DNA of 64,000 nucleotides from contig JAQOTA010000070.1 in assembly GCA_029532415.1 (NCBI GenBank), forward strand, positions 310,001 to 374,000. The letters are read 5' to 3'. Under the pieces are notes generated by a model that did no database searches, was not told the origin of the DNA, and saw only the letters and a list, made by a program, of their open reading frames with translations. The stretch comes from Marasmius tenuissimus (taxonomy: Eukaryota > Basidiomycota > Agaricomycetes > Agaricales > Marasmiaceae). A program made the position numbers and the translations under genes. Positions 1 through 9,940 of the stretch are shown in pieces. Position 1 is the first letter of the stretch. Each line of letters starts with the position of its first letter.

Positions 1-66
1 GCGACGTGTCACGTGGCTGACCGACCTCTCCCTCTCACACTCGCGAACACTGACATCGTGCGCAAA

Positions 67-2014
67 ATGGCCAGTAATTTTGAACGTAAGTTTTTCCTTA
101 TTCTATTTCCCCTTTATGTTCGCATTTGTCATGTGCTAGACTACGCTCTCCAAGGCGGGGAGGGTGCAGTAGCTCTTCTTTTCCGCCTACAGTATGCAAT
201 CCCGAACTTGGGACAGCAGAACAGTCATCTCATTTACAGTCCCCTTCTCATCCTTCTCATCACGTTCACAACTGATAATTCATATTTGCCAGCGCGACGA
301 CTACGGAACAACAAGGAATATGGGTGTATCTGGGGTGAAGATGTGGTCGTTGACCATGTTAATCTCTCAGATATTCTCTGCTCAGCCCAGAAAATCCAGG
401 AATCTACGGACGAGAGCGACTTGACCGACTACAGCACCGACAACGACGAGGTCAACGAAATTCAAACAGTGAACAGGCCCACACCCAAGTCCACCGAACC
501 CAAAATCATGAAGACGGTGTCCCCTCCCGTAGCCACGCCTCTCAGACAACTTGCTGGCATGACCTACTCGCCTCGGGTACCCACGGAACGAAAGTACACC
601 GCCAACATGGCTCAGCCAGCGAAGAAGCGGAAGCTGGAGAAGAAGCGGACTAAGGACAGGTCAAAAAGGGACGCAGAGCGTGCGAGGGTGCAGAACGAGG
701 AAGAGCGCTCAACGAAATCGTGTGCCCAGCGTCATATTGCGCGGACGTTATCCTCATCTCACACAATCCAAAGCGAGTACGACATTCCGAAAGGCGTATG
801 GACTGGGCCACGACTGGGGGAGAATAGCAGAGCGTATACGAAGGACGAGGCATTGGCGGCTGAACCCGGAATGCGGTACATTCCGTGGGATGGAAGGTGC
901 GCCGACGTTTTCGTCATATGGTCTCGTTACTGACTTTTGGCATTTGTTTTAGAGAGACGAAACTCGTGCGCACCTCTGAACACCGCCTAGCACTACTTGG
1001 TGGCCGACCTAACAACGGAAAGTGGATGGAGTACATGGCAGAGGTTTTGCGACTTCTGGAATGGGCCCATGACAACATACACTTCCTGAAGGCGCAGAAG
1101 CCTACGCGACGTGGCGACTACGACAATATCAGGACGGGGGTGTCGTATGGCGGCGGGCAGACGGAACCCGGTAACCTCGTCAATAGCAAACACAACGAAG
1201 AGATTCTACAGGTGCTCAGAGATAGCGAGGCTATCCAGCAGGTAGCGGGTTATGCGGACTGTGAGTTTTTAACACCTTCGTGGCATCCACTTATCTCATT
1301 TTGACTACGAACAGACCTTATGAAGACTTACTTTCGGGATTTACACACGTTGTATACCAACGTTCAAGAGAAGCTTCAAGTCGACAATCCCGAACTAGTC
1401 CAGAATTTCGCCAGGTGCTGCTTTGCAGCTTGCACCTTCAACTTCGGCCAAGCAGTTACCCGTCGACACACCGACTATCTGAACCTCTTGTTCGGTCTGT
1501 GTGCGGTCCTGCCTGTTGGAAGCTATAACCCCGAGGAAGGCGGGCATCTTATCCTTTGGGGTTTGAGGTTGGTTATCGAATTCCCCTTTAACGATCTCCT
1601 ACAGGAATCTAGCGACTTTACAGCAGAAGGCCCGAGAACGGATGAAAAAACTTAGAGCAGAGCGTGCTTCCCTCTTGACAGAGTCAGAAAGAATAGCGGC
1701 AAAGGAACAGAAACAAAGAGAGAACCTACGATACTATCAGGCGTACGTCGGTATGGGTCTTACATTCATGTAGCCAGCTCACCACTCTGCAGGAATCGCG
1801 TCAAGATATCAGACAGGAGATACCGGAAGAGATGGGGTTTAGAAGGCACTGTGGCCTCAGACACGCAACAGAACTAATCTCAACATACCAGACCGTTCAA
1901 CTTATCCTTCATATGGTGCAAATCAAACATGTCAACTTTCTACACGGCGCGATGACAAAAGTACAGCAACAACGAAAGTACCGCGATCAAGAAAAGTACG
2001 CCAACTTCAGCTAG
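67..2014 (+). CDS. TET/JBP-like oxygenase-family protein, truncated core
   Basis: The best part of this model is exons 953-1260 and 1315 onward, with introns 897-952 and 1261-1314. They encode the family signature of an expanded Agaricomycete group related to TET/JBP 2-oxoglutarate oxygenases: YIPWDGR, LLGGRPN, GVSYGGGQTEPGNLVN, FNFG, the iron-binding HTD motif within TRRHTDYLN, and EEGGHLILWGLRLVIEFP. Members of the group normally continue past the FP with a segment carrying a second histidine. Here the frame passes at once into unrelated residues and then a charged C-terminus (QKARERMKKLRAER), so the second half of the double-stranded beta-helix appears lost. An intron at 86-139 is plausible after ATG 67; an upstream GTG at 13 is in frame but is not a likely start. 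Exons after 1600 are uncertain. The stop overlaps the stop of the convergent minus-strand gene. Possibly a decaying copy. Confidence 0.5.
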
Positions 2015-3120
2015 TTGAAGAGCTGAGGGTCTCTGCCAGCGGTCTGCTTCACAGCCCCCATTTGCTTCCATGCCCGGAACAAGGCCCAAGCCTCAGGAGG
2101 ACCACAAAGGACACGACGGGCTTCCCCCCCACCGTACTGAACCCCATAGATGACTGCAAAAGCCCTTGACTTGTAGACACCAGGTTTGACCCCGGAGATG
2201 ACCACAATCAGCTCGCCAGTCTGAGGAGGCTGTCGAAAGATCTCCCCGAGATCCGACTGACAGAATTCGTCATATAACTCATCTGCCAGCCGGGGGTCTA
2301 GGAAGCCCTTCAAGACATACGAGGACCCAGTGCAAAGCGCCTCCGCTTCCTCCCTAGAACAAAAGTAAAAGGTGAGTTGCAAGATACTAAGAGAAGCACA
2401 GAAAACGTACCATGTATCGAAACGGCCATGGCCGCCGTTCGACCCAGAATACACGATATACGCCGGAAAGTTACCCCGTCCCGGGTTTGCTGAAGGTTGA
2501 GTTCTTCCGACAACGGTCAGGTCAGACGGCACAGCCAACCTTGGAGCAGGCGTAGGTGAGGCAGGAGGAGCCATTGAACTGGAATTGCGCGGAGCGACTG
2601 AAGGAGAGGCAGGCGGGGTAGCTGACTGGAAGCCGGCAGCAGGCTGTAACGAGGCAGGTAAGCCAGCAAAAGATTGACTCAAGGCATCTGTCACCAAATT
2701 GTGAGCTGAGCTCGATTTTTTTTACAGATAACAACATACTATAAGTAAGGTTCATCTCTTGCATGCGTCGAGAGAGGCCCTCGAAGGTAAGGTCGAGGTT
2801 TTGTTGGGCTCGAACTCGCAGCTCTTCTGCTTCCTCGAGTGCTAACTGAGCCCTAATCAGATCTTGAAAAAAATGCATAAGTCAGCGAGTCAGCGAGGCA
2901 GGACTGGAAGCGAACGCACTGGTATTCGTACTCGAGATTTCCCGCTCTCGTTGGCGGAACTCCTCGAGCAGAACCGTTCTTGACGGTGTTGGGGGTGAGC
3001 TTGGATGTACAGGACGGACCCGGTTTCGAGATGGTGTTGAAGGAACCGAACGAGAAGCTAAAGAAAACGGGTCAATCCAGGCAGCAAAAAATCCACGACA
3101 TGAAGAAACATACTGGCCAT
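2011..3120 (-). CDS. Protein with two RNase H1 N-terminal (viroplasmin-like) domains
   Basis: Five exons (3114-3120, 2932-3057, 2740-2862, 2411-2687, 2011-2353) join in phase into 291 residues. The N-terminus is Ser/Pro-rich, followed by a short helical stretch (LIRAQLALEEAEELRVRAQQ) and a Pro/Ala/Ser linker. The C-terminal half has two short domains of the RNase H1 N-terminal type: one around YIVYSGSNGGHGRFDTWEEA and one around VVISGVKPGVYKS, which matches the usual GRxPGVYxSW signature. In RNase H1 this fold binds RNA/DNA hybrid or double-stranded RNA; no RNase H catalytic domain follows here, so a binding role is the most that can be inferred. Intron 2354-2410 restores FDTW|EEAEAL. The first exon is only 7 nt (ATGGCCA). 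It shares a 166-bp promoter with the divergent gene at 3287 and its stop overlaps the stop of the gene to its left. Confidence 0.72.
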
Positions 3121-3286
3121 CTTTGCGAACGATTCGATGCCAGAAATGGAGGAGGAAGAGAAGACGACGCGCTTTGTCAGTGTTCAAACATGTTAACCCA
3201 GGTCCGCGTGGCGTCACGTGTAGCGTGTACCGCCGTGTCCTCTCAGAAACCCTCCTCTGTTCAGTGCCCTTGACCGACGACTGACC
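3121..3286. promoter_or_regulatory. Bidirectional promoter with CACGTG box
   Basis: Only 166 bp separate the divergent start codons at 3120 (minus) and 3287 (plus), so the two genes must share control sequence. Near 3213 lies GTCACGTG, a palindromic CACGTG core bound by bHLH or bZIP factors in fungi. The same GTCACGTG occurs at about position 9, upstream of the oxygenase-like gene at 67. No TATA box is evident. Function is inferred from position and motif only. Confidence 0.45.
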
Positions 3287-6200
3287 ATGAACCCAGGATT
3301 CCAGGACCATTATTACTCTCCCCAACCGTCTGAACGTCATCCGCAACCTCAAGCTCGAAGCTATGAGGCATCAGACCGGTTCGTTACCCATTCTGTAAAT
3401 TTGTCTTATGTTCTTCCACTGCTGACTAGATTTTTAAGATTTCGGCCACCGTCTACAGCGCGCCCAGAGTCCGACTATTGTGGAAATTTTCTACCAACCA
3501 CGGCTTCCTTTATGCCAGCGCCGCAATCAGCTTCTTCAAGATCATATGCTGGACCGACGTATAGTCAAGGCTACGAGCCACCTCACAACGTTGACACTAG
3601 ACGCGTAGTGCCAAACGCGAATGTCGGTGTCAGTGGCCGTAAGTCGCCATGTCCGAGCCTATCCACATTTTTTTAAAATCATATTGACAGATAATCCGAC
3701 TGCGGCAAACGTCTTTCGTTTCGGAGAACCGGGAGGGCCATTCAGGCCTCAACAGGTGAGATTTCAAGCATGTTATCCTCCTCAATTATTACTCACATAT
3801 CTTCTCGTATAGAAGTTACCTACTATAGCGGCAAGCTTGAGTCCCGCCGTGGCGTCGTCTCAAAGACTCGACCCGTTGGGCTACCCTCAACATAACGCTA
3901 CCCAGTCCCCCAATTTTAACTCGCGCCACCCACCCATCTTTGGCTTGTCTCAACCAACAATTTTCAAGCAGACCTCAAGGCCACCTTTTTTGCAGACTCC
4001 TGTGTCAAAAGCGGCACAACCTTTCTTGCATACCCCGAAAACACAGCCAACACGTCCGGCTCCAACCCCGGTGACTTGGGACAACCCCATTGTCAATCAC
4101 AACGTTGACGCGCAATCTCTACGAAATACCACCCTTCCGCCCTTGCGTTCAGTCTTCAACGGCCCCCCAACTCCGAGCGATCGTCCTTTTCAGCCCCCTT
4201 CAATGAGCGCTCAAGACTCGGCAGAATCTCGGTCTTTCCGGGATATGCACCGCGAAGTACATCCCAATAAGGACAGTGCTATAACGTCCCTACACCAACC
4301 GACACCCTTACAAGGCTATCCTTCAACGCCAATTTTCCGTGTGCCATCCCCTCAGTCTCACCTCTCAGCGTCTCTTTCCCGTCCGACGACTTCGCTGTCC
4401 CATCATTCTCCGTCTGCCACAATCCCTCCATCCTCACTTCCCTGCCCTTCGCCAGCCAATTCACGTCCTCCATCATCGCGTCCCAGCCCATCTCGACTTC
4501 CGCCAGCTGTCACGAAGCCTCTCTCCCCGCCCCCCCGACCTTCGACATCCATTACACGTCCCTCTCCCTCTCTCTCTCGTCCCTCTCCCTCTCGTCCCTC
4601 TCGTTCCTCTCCCTCTCGTCCCTCTCGTTCCTCTCCCTCTCGTCCCTCTCGTTCCTCTCCCTCTCTCTTTCGTCGTTCTCCCTCAGCACCGCGTCCTTCA
4701 TCGTCTACCGCCAAAGTCGTAAATGCATCCTCTTCTCGAGATGAAGAGAGCTCTGATGATGACAACTCCGGGAATCCAGCTGCACAGGATGCTGAGAATA
4801 ACTGGGCGTTGGCTGACCAGCCAGATTCTGTGGCCGCATCCGCACCGACACTCGGAGAGGGAGAACGTCAGCTGAAGTCTAGGACAACAGATCGCACAAT
4901 CGCTGACGCCTGTGCTGATCTTCTCAATAAGCACGATCAGGAGTGGCTGGACTTGGCAAAAAAGAACGGCTGGCCAATGGACAGGGTACGAAGAGCCCGA
5001 GAAATTCGAATTAGGACCAACAACATGAAGGATCCGACCCCATATCAGGCGGGCCTGTTCCACGTCACAAAGAAGCTGAACAGTGGTATGTCACTTAGTT
5101 GGTTTCTCGCTGTGATTCCTTTTCTTACCCCACATCAGACCTTCCCAAAGGCAGAAAGCTCAAGCTTATCGATCTCCACCAGCGTCTGAAGGCCAATGAT
5201 AAGGTCATGAAAGAGATAAAGATAGGGCATGGTTCATCAAAAGTAAAGAAGTGGACGAAGCAACTCAAGGAACACCGAGCAACAAAGATCGTTGGAACGA
5301 GAGGTTCAAGTAAGGGAATAAGGAAAGCGGGGACGAATGGCTACAAGGCCCTCAAGCATTCGGTTTGTTATAGTTTTTGTTGTTACATTGTCTCGACATC
5401 TATTAACGGATTATACGATTAGGCCGACACACTCTCTGCGACTACAGGTGCCCTCACCTTCGGATTCGTGTGCAGGTCGGAGTTCGGCACCCCAGTCTCA
5501 GGAGGGATCTATGGCTCCGGAAATATGGAGGACTTCTTGCAAGAAACCTACAAGACATCTGCTTTCGACTTCCTTTTGGCTGCTGAGTCGTACTCTTGCC
5601 TTGCCCACCTCAGAAACAAGACGATGGATGGAGTGGACAGGCTCAAGGTATCCATCGTTGGGATGATACTCAAGGGACTTCGTACGTCTTCCATACCGGT
5701 ATACATGCAAGGCCTTTCTGATGACTTGTGAATAGGGATCTCAACCGGGCAGCTGAAACTACAGATGGAATACAAGCATTACCGAGTCAGGCTCGTGAAG
5801 AAATGGCACGTCAGGCTTACAGGGTGGCCCAGCCACATCCCCTTTGTTAACGCACACGATATGAGGGACGAGGAGGTCAGGGAGATATATGAGCTGCTAC
5901 GAAGCGGGTCAGTGCGATGGGAGGTAATGAATAACAAGCAGTACGGGCAGGAGATGGATAAGCTCGACAAGGACATCGAGAATGGCACGCTGGAACCTCC
6001 CACTCGAGCTGAACGATCGGACAAGGGGAAGAAGCACAACACCAGCAAGTCGAAGCAGGCAGCGAACGAGAGTGGCTCGGTCCCCACCCCCTCTACTTCC
6101 TCAGGTTCCAAACCAAAGAAGTCCAAGAAAACCGCCAAGTCCACCAGTCAAGGAAAACGTGCTCGTCCTGAACACAGTGACGGCAGGGGCTCGAGCAAGG

Positions 6201-6445
6201 CAGCGAAAACTTCCAGCAACACAGAAGCTGGATTCAAGAGCCGGGAGATATTGACAGACAGCGACGACAGCGACGACAACGACGACAACGACAACGAAGA
6301 CAATGATGGTGACAAGAGGGACGGAGGGGCTGGCGAGGAGGAGAAGGACCCGCTTGACATGATCGCGGACATGGGTATGAGCGATGATGAGGATGAGCTC
6401 GGCGGAGACGACGACGGTGACGACGACAGCGACGGCAGGGACTAA
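3287..6445 (+). CDS. Agaricomycete-expanded family protein with SR-like repeats and acidic tail
   Basis: Seven exons (3287-3378, 3430-3638, 3691-3755, 3813-5085, 5139-5362, 5423-5681, 5736-6445) join in phase into 943 residues. Residues up to about 540 are Pro/Ser-rich and include three perfect copies of RPSRSSPS. The central and C-terminal part is structured: ADLLNKHDQEWLDLAKKNGW, then a region ending in a segment (KHYRVRLVKKWHVRLTGWP, then IPFVN) that is recurrent in large Agaricomycete families of unknown function. The tail is lysine-rich (KPKKSKKTAKS, a likely nuclear signal), then a long Asp/Asn/Glu run. The layout suggests a nuclear, chromatin- or nucleic-acid-associated protein, but no catalytic motif is visible and I do not recognise a named family. 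It diverges from the RNase H1-N-like gene. Confidence 0.75.
4593..4664 (+). repeat. Coding minisatellite, 3 x 24 bp
   Basis: Three perfect tandem 24-bp units starting CGTCCCTCTCGTTCC lie at 4593-4616, 4617-4640 and 4641-4664, flanked by looser CCCTCT runs from about 4560 to 4680. The period is a multiple of three and each unit encodes RPSRSSPS, so copy-number change would keep the frame and lengthen or shorten an SR-like tract. Confidence 0.9.
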
Positions 6446-7114
6446 AACCGCATCGTATAATTTTCTTGTAGTGTATCATACAGTGGCCTTTCGATAATAT
6501 AAAGCTTTCTTGCATTATACAAAGTGAACCTATAAAGGGGCGGGACAACCGTCGGGGAGGCGGGACGGACAGTCGGGAGGCGGGATAGCCGGGATGGCGC
6601 CATCCTATAACAGGCATGGGAAATTGACGGGAAGGCGGGAGTGCGGAAAGGGCACGTGCAATGTCGGGAGGCGGGACGGACCTATACCCGACTACCGGAC
6701 CACGGGATACCGCCCCCACTAGGGAGGGCACGCTATAAGTCCCTAGTATTTATCCAACTTTAAGCTCCTGGCTGGTCTGGCAGGGCTATCGCCTTCTACA
6801 GTATTGATATATCAATCAAATCAAGGGTTCTATACATATGGCATATTTGGTAATACCAGGTGGTATATGTAGTGTTGTGACTATTACTACACTCTACCGG
6901 ATGCCTCACCATCGGCTGGTCGCTTCCGCTGGGATGTACTGGAGGAGCGTGTCACTGTCCAGTGCGTTTGCGTCCAATACTAAAACACTTCAAAGTCTAC
7001 AGGAAACCACTAACTTGTAATTAGATGCGACGTTCGAATAGGAAATGTGGCGCGAAAGTTTTCAAAACAGCCCAAAAACACTCAACCTCTAATTTATCTG
7101 AGTCAACATATGGT
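6446..7114. other. Intergenic region with GC-rich minisatellite
   Basis: This is the 3' flank of the SR-repeat gene. No gene can be supported. From 6535 to 6735 it turns strongly G-rich on the plus strand and holds the minisatellite listed separately, interspersed with CTATAA-like tetramers. From 6740 to 7114 the sequence is mixed and without recognisable structure. Confidence 0.6.
6551..6681 (+). repeat. Imperfect GC-rich minisatellite (unit about 18 bp)
   Basis: Four variants of GTCGGGAGGCGGGACGGAC occur at about 6551, 6572, 6627 and 6663, with single-base changes and irregular spacers; further GGGAC or GGGAT motifs lie on both sides. The G-runs could support quadruplex folding, but that is inference. 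Confidence 0.7.
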
Positions 7115-7290
7115 TATATTCTCGCTCCCCCGCCACTTGGAGAGAGAGAGTGGTATGCGCAAACTGTTTCATCTCTTGTCGCATGTCGGATCGTTTCTCG
7201 AATCCTTATCACAGGCCTTACCCTCAAGTACTCGACCCGTCCCATCCGATACTGCTTTTTTGGGGCTATTTTCGCTGTCATTCTATATGG
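7115..7290 (+). repeat. Dispersed repeat, copy 1
   Basis: This stretch aligns with the reverse complement of 27188-27345. Shared blocks include CTCAAGTACTCGACCCGT here against CTCAAATATTCGACCCGT there, then CCGATACTGCTTTT against CCGATGCTGCTTTT, and GTCATTCTATA against GTCATTCTGTA. Similarity looks to be around 70 percent by eye, so it is an old repeat. It may be a transposon remnant; no coding capacity can be assigned. Confidence 0.65.
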
Positions 7291-7372
7291 TTTCGCCGTC
7301 ACTGGAATATCATACTAGAGCCGTTATTCAATGGAGTTTATTGTTCACTAATGCTTCCCCGTCGTTGTCCCA

Positions 7373-8665
7373 TTAAGGGCAGAAAGTAAGGGTATAGTCA
7401 ACATTCAAGCCAGAGTCACAAGTGAACAAAGCCGTCCCACTCGACTCGTCGAAAGCGTAGGCGTAAGAATTTGGACAGTTGGTCTCTGCTCATATAGTCA
7501 GTAACTTTCACTCAAAAAGCTAATGGAAGTGTTTAACGCACTGAAGTAGTCATAGAACTGAACGCCACTGGCGGGGCAAGTCTCGGGCGTGTTGTGGCTA
7601 CCGCTGCAGCAGTTGGCGGAGTCGGCTAATAGTACATCGTTTCAGTACTCGAACCCATCATCGAGAGCCGGTACTGAAAAGACCCACCTTGATTTCCATC
7701 GAGGTTGGCAAAGCAAGCACTCTTGCAACCCGCGTTCTGGCCATCGGGAGCAGCGGGTCCACGAAGTTCCGCAGGACCTGTACGAGAACTCAGCCCGGTT
7801 AGTCCGGAACTCAGAAATGTACAGTCATATAAACCACTCACAATTGGGGTTCAAGTCCTGTGAGCACTCGGCCACGCTGCATCCTCCGCTGTTGGTGATG
7901 GCCATGGGCAAGTTGGAACCGTCCACAAGGGAAACTGAACGATTCAATTTATATAAGCGATTCAAAACGGCCACAAAGTCATATCAAATGCCTACCGTCG
8001 TAGAAATCACGGTTTCCATCTCCTTGGAGGGTCCATTCCGCAAGTGAAGCCGGAGGAACACCCTGCGCAGTAACAAGTCAGGACGACGGGGTAGCGAGTG
8101 AGGTGGCAAGAAAGACTGACCGGCTGAGTACATTCCAAACCTCCGATGCATCCGCCGGTCACACAAGAGTTTGGTCCGGGGTTAGTAGAGAAGTCGCAGC
8201 TTGTTCGTCCCTGTGAGGCGGATGTTTGAGCTACACACCATATATTGATTCATAGATATGAATGGTTCACCCAAATGCGACCGGCCTTCCAGTCGTTCGG
8301 AACATTAAACTGTTCCTGGGTGCCAGCGGGAGCTTCCCATCTGAAGAAGTTTGAGCATTGGGTCAGAATAATGGGAGCCGGACAATCAAACTGACCCGGT
8401 GGCGTGGTCGGGACGCGCGGGTCCAACATTAGGGTCGGTGAACATCTGCGGTACATTGAGCAAGTAATAGCGGCTCCAGTCATGGATCAACATACTCCTG
8501 GCCTGTCAGAGGGAAACGACGAGCTCGTTAGTCGTGATTGTCGCGCAGCGTCGTAGAACATACGTACCAGATGGTGAAGGCACAGTTGTTCCTGACGGTA
8601 AAAGTGCGAGCATTGACAGAGGCAGCCGATACGGCGACAGTGACAATAGCAAGAAGTCCCTTCAT
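7373..8665 (-). CDS. Secreted thaumatin-like protein (PR-5 type)
   Basis: Ten exons (8568-8665, 8496-8502, 8396-8445, 8271-8340, 8121-8210, 7996-8062, 7842-7934, 7688-7777, 7542-7625, 7373-7485) join in phase into 253 residues. The N-terminus MKGLLAIVTVAVSAASVNA is a signal peptide. The mature part begins RTFTVRNNCAFTIWPGMFTD and keeps the 16 cysteines that form eight disulfides in thaumatins, as well as PNSCVTGGC, LAEWTL, NCCSGSHNTPETCP, NCPNSYAYAFDE and a C-terminal FCP. The Arg/Glu/Asp residues of the acidic cleft are plausible (IWGRTSC, AEWTL, RDFYD, SQDLN). Fungal thaumatins are extracellular and some hydrolyse beta-1,3-glucan of the cell wall; that activity is inferred from the family. 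Exon 2 is a 7-nt microexon (GCCAGGA) needed for TIWPG. A TATA box lies about 95 bp upstream. Confidence 0.95.
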
Positions 8666-8756
8666 CGTGTGGTTTCGAGTGAGGTTGGCTTGTGAGGTTT
8701 GAGGCAAGATTGACTGTGAGCGAGTCGATGTTGAAAAAACTGGAATTTCATGAGCC

Positions 8757-8763
8757 TTTTATA
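8757..8763 (-). promoter_or_regulatory. TATA box of the thaumatin gene
   Basis: On the minus strand the sequence reads GGGTATAAAAGGCTC, with TATAAAA 92-98 bp before the ATG at 8665. That is a normal distance for a fungal core promoter, given a 5' leader of some tens of bases. Confidence 0.6.
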
Positions 8764-9940
8764 CCCTTCTGTTACTATACTCTTCTCAAGAGAGAGAGCC
8801 CTATTCTAAGCCCAATTCTAGTCGCCACAAGTCAAGGTGGAGCCCACCTCAGTTCGGCGAAAGATAGTTTGATCTGAGTGAGAATAATAAGCCCAAACCT
8901 ACCACGTCGCGCTGCGCAAAGATTGAGTTACAGCTATATTTTCGATGAATGACGTCGACAAAACGGAGTATCATATGGCCATCTTGAGAAGTTGTTCTGC
9001 CGTGTCGAGATGGTTGCGGGCGGCGCAGAACTAATATAGCATTCTGGGGTAGAGTTGTGCGTGTTCATCATTAGAGTCCGCCGTTCAACAACAGATGGGT
9101 ACATCAGAAAAGATCCGAGATGTATGACTGCACAACGATCAGAGCGCTTGCGAGTGGCCTAAACCCAATACGAGAACTTTGTGAGATAGCTAAGGCTGCT
9201 GGTAGTTTCTTTTTTGTTCGCATGTCACAGACTCTTCACCACCCGACCGCGAAACACGAGTGGACCCGAGCCATCGCAGTCGGCAACGAAACGTGCCACA
9301 AGTGCAAACCCACGATTCGAAAGACTGCATCACGATTCCCACAGGAGAAGTTCCAGATGATGATCAGAAGGTTAGCGAGATGGCATTGAAATTCGACAAC
9401 GTCAGTATAATCAATAGAGCGAGACGAGAAACCAGTACACTTACGCAAGTACAGGGTTTCTTTTTACCAGAAAACTGAGTTTGAAAGTCTGACTCCGAAT
9501 CAGCTGGCACATGGTGGCGAACGCTGGCATGTCTCGAGTACGGGCTTCTCCCCTTTCGTTTCTGATGCATCCTAGTGATGTGGAATGGAATGGAGTAAGG
9601 ACTGGGGTAAAGTGGTGATGAGAGCAGAGGAAGAAGCTGAAGCCTGAGGCCGACATTCCGACGCCCGTTCGGGTAGGCGTTCTCACGGTGACCATCTTAT
9701 CTTATCTCAACATATCTTCATTGGTTGCACCCACAATCACCTACGACGTTTGTACGACGTACAGCCGTGTCATGACCAGCTAAGGGTGAGCTCATTCTGT
9801 CCGGCAGACTTCGTTTCAAGCATTCAACTTCACATTCCTTATCAACAAGTTACAAATACAATACAAAGCCCAAATAGAAGAAAAAACACCAGTACACGTC
9901 AACTTGACACACAAGCTTTCCAAAGAGTACATTCTCAAAT
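8764..9940. other. Intergenic, no supported gene
   Basis: Between the thaumatin promoter and the 3' end of the OPT gene I find no gene I can support. An 84-codon minus-strand ORF (9441-9695) starts with ATG and has a CCAAT motif about 25 bp upstream, but it has no recognisable motif and no good splice partners. The rest is untyped sequence. Confidence 0.5.

Noticed and set aside
13..66. Upstream in-frame GTG that would extend the first gene
   Set aside because: GTG is not a normal start in this group, and the ATG at 67 is followed by a plausible 54-bp intron.
4403..4765. 120-codon Glu/Gly/Arg-rich minus-strand frame
   Set aside because: It is the antisense of the SR-repeat coding exon, and its composition is explained by that repeat.
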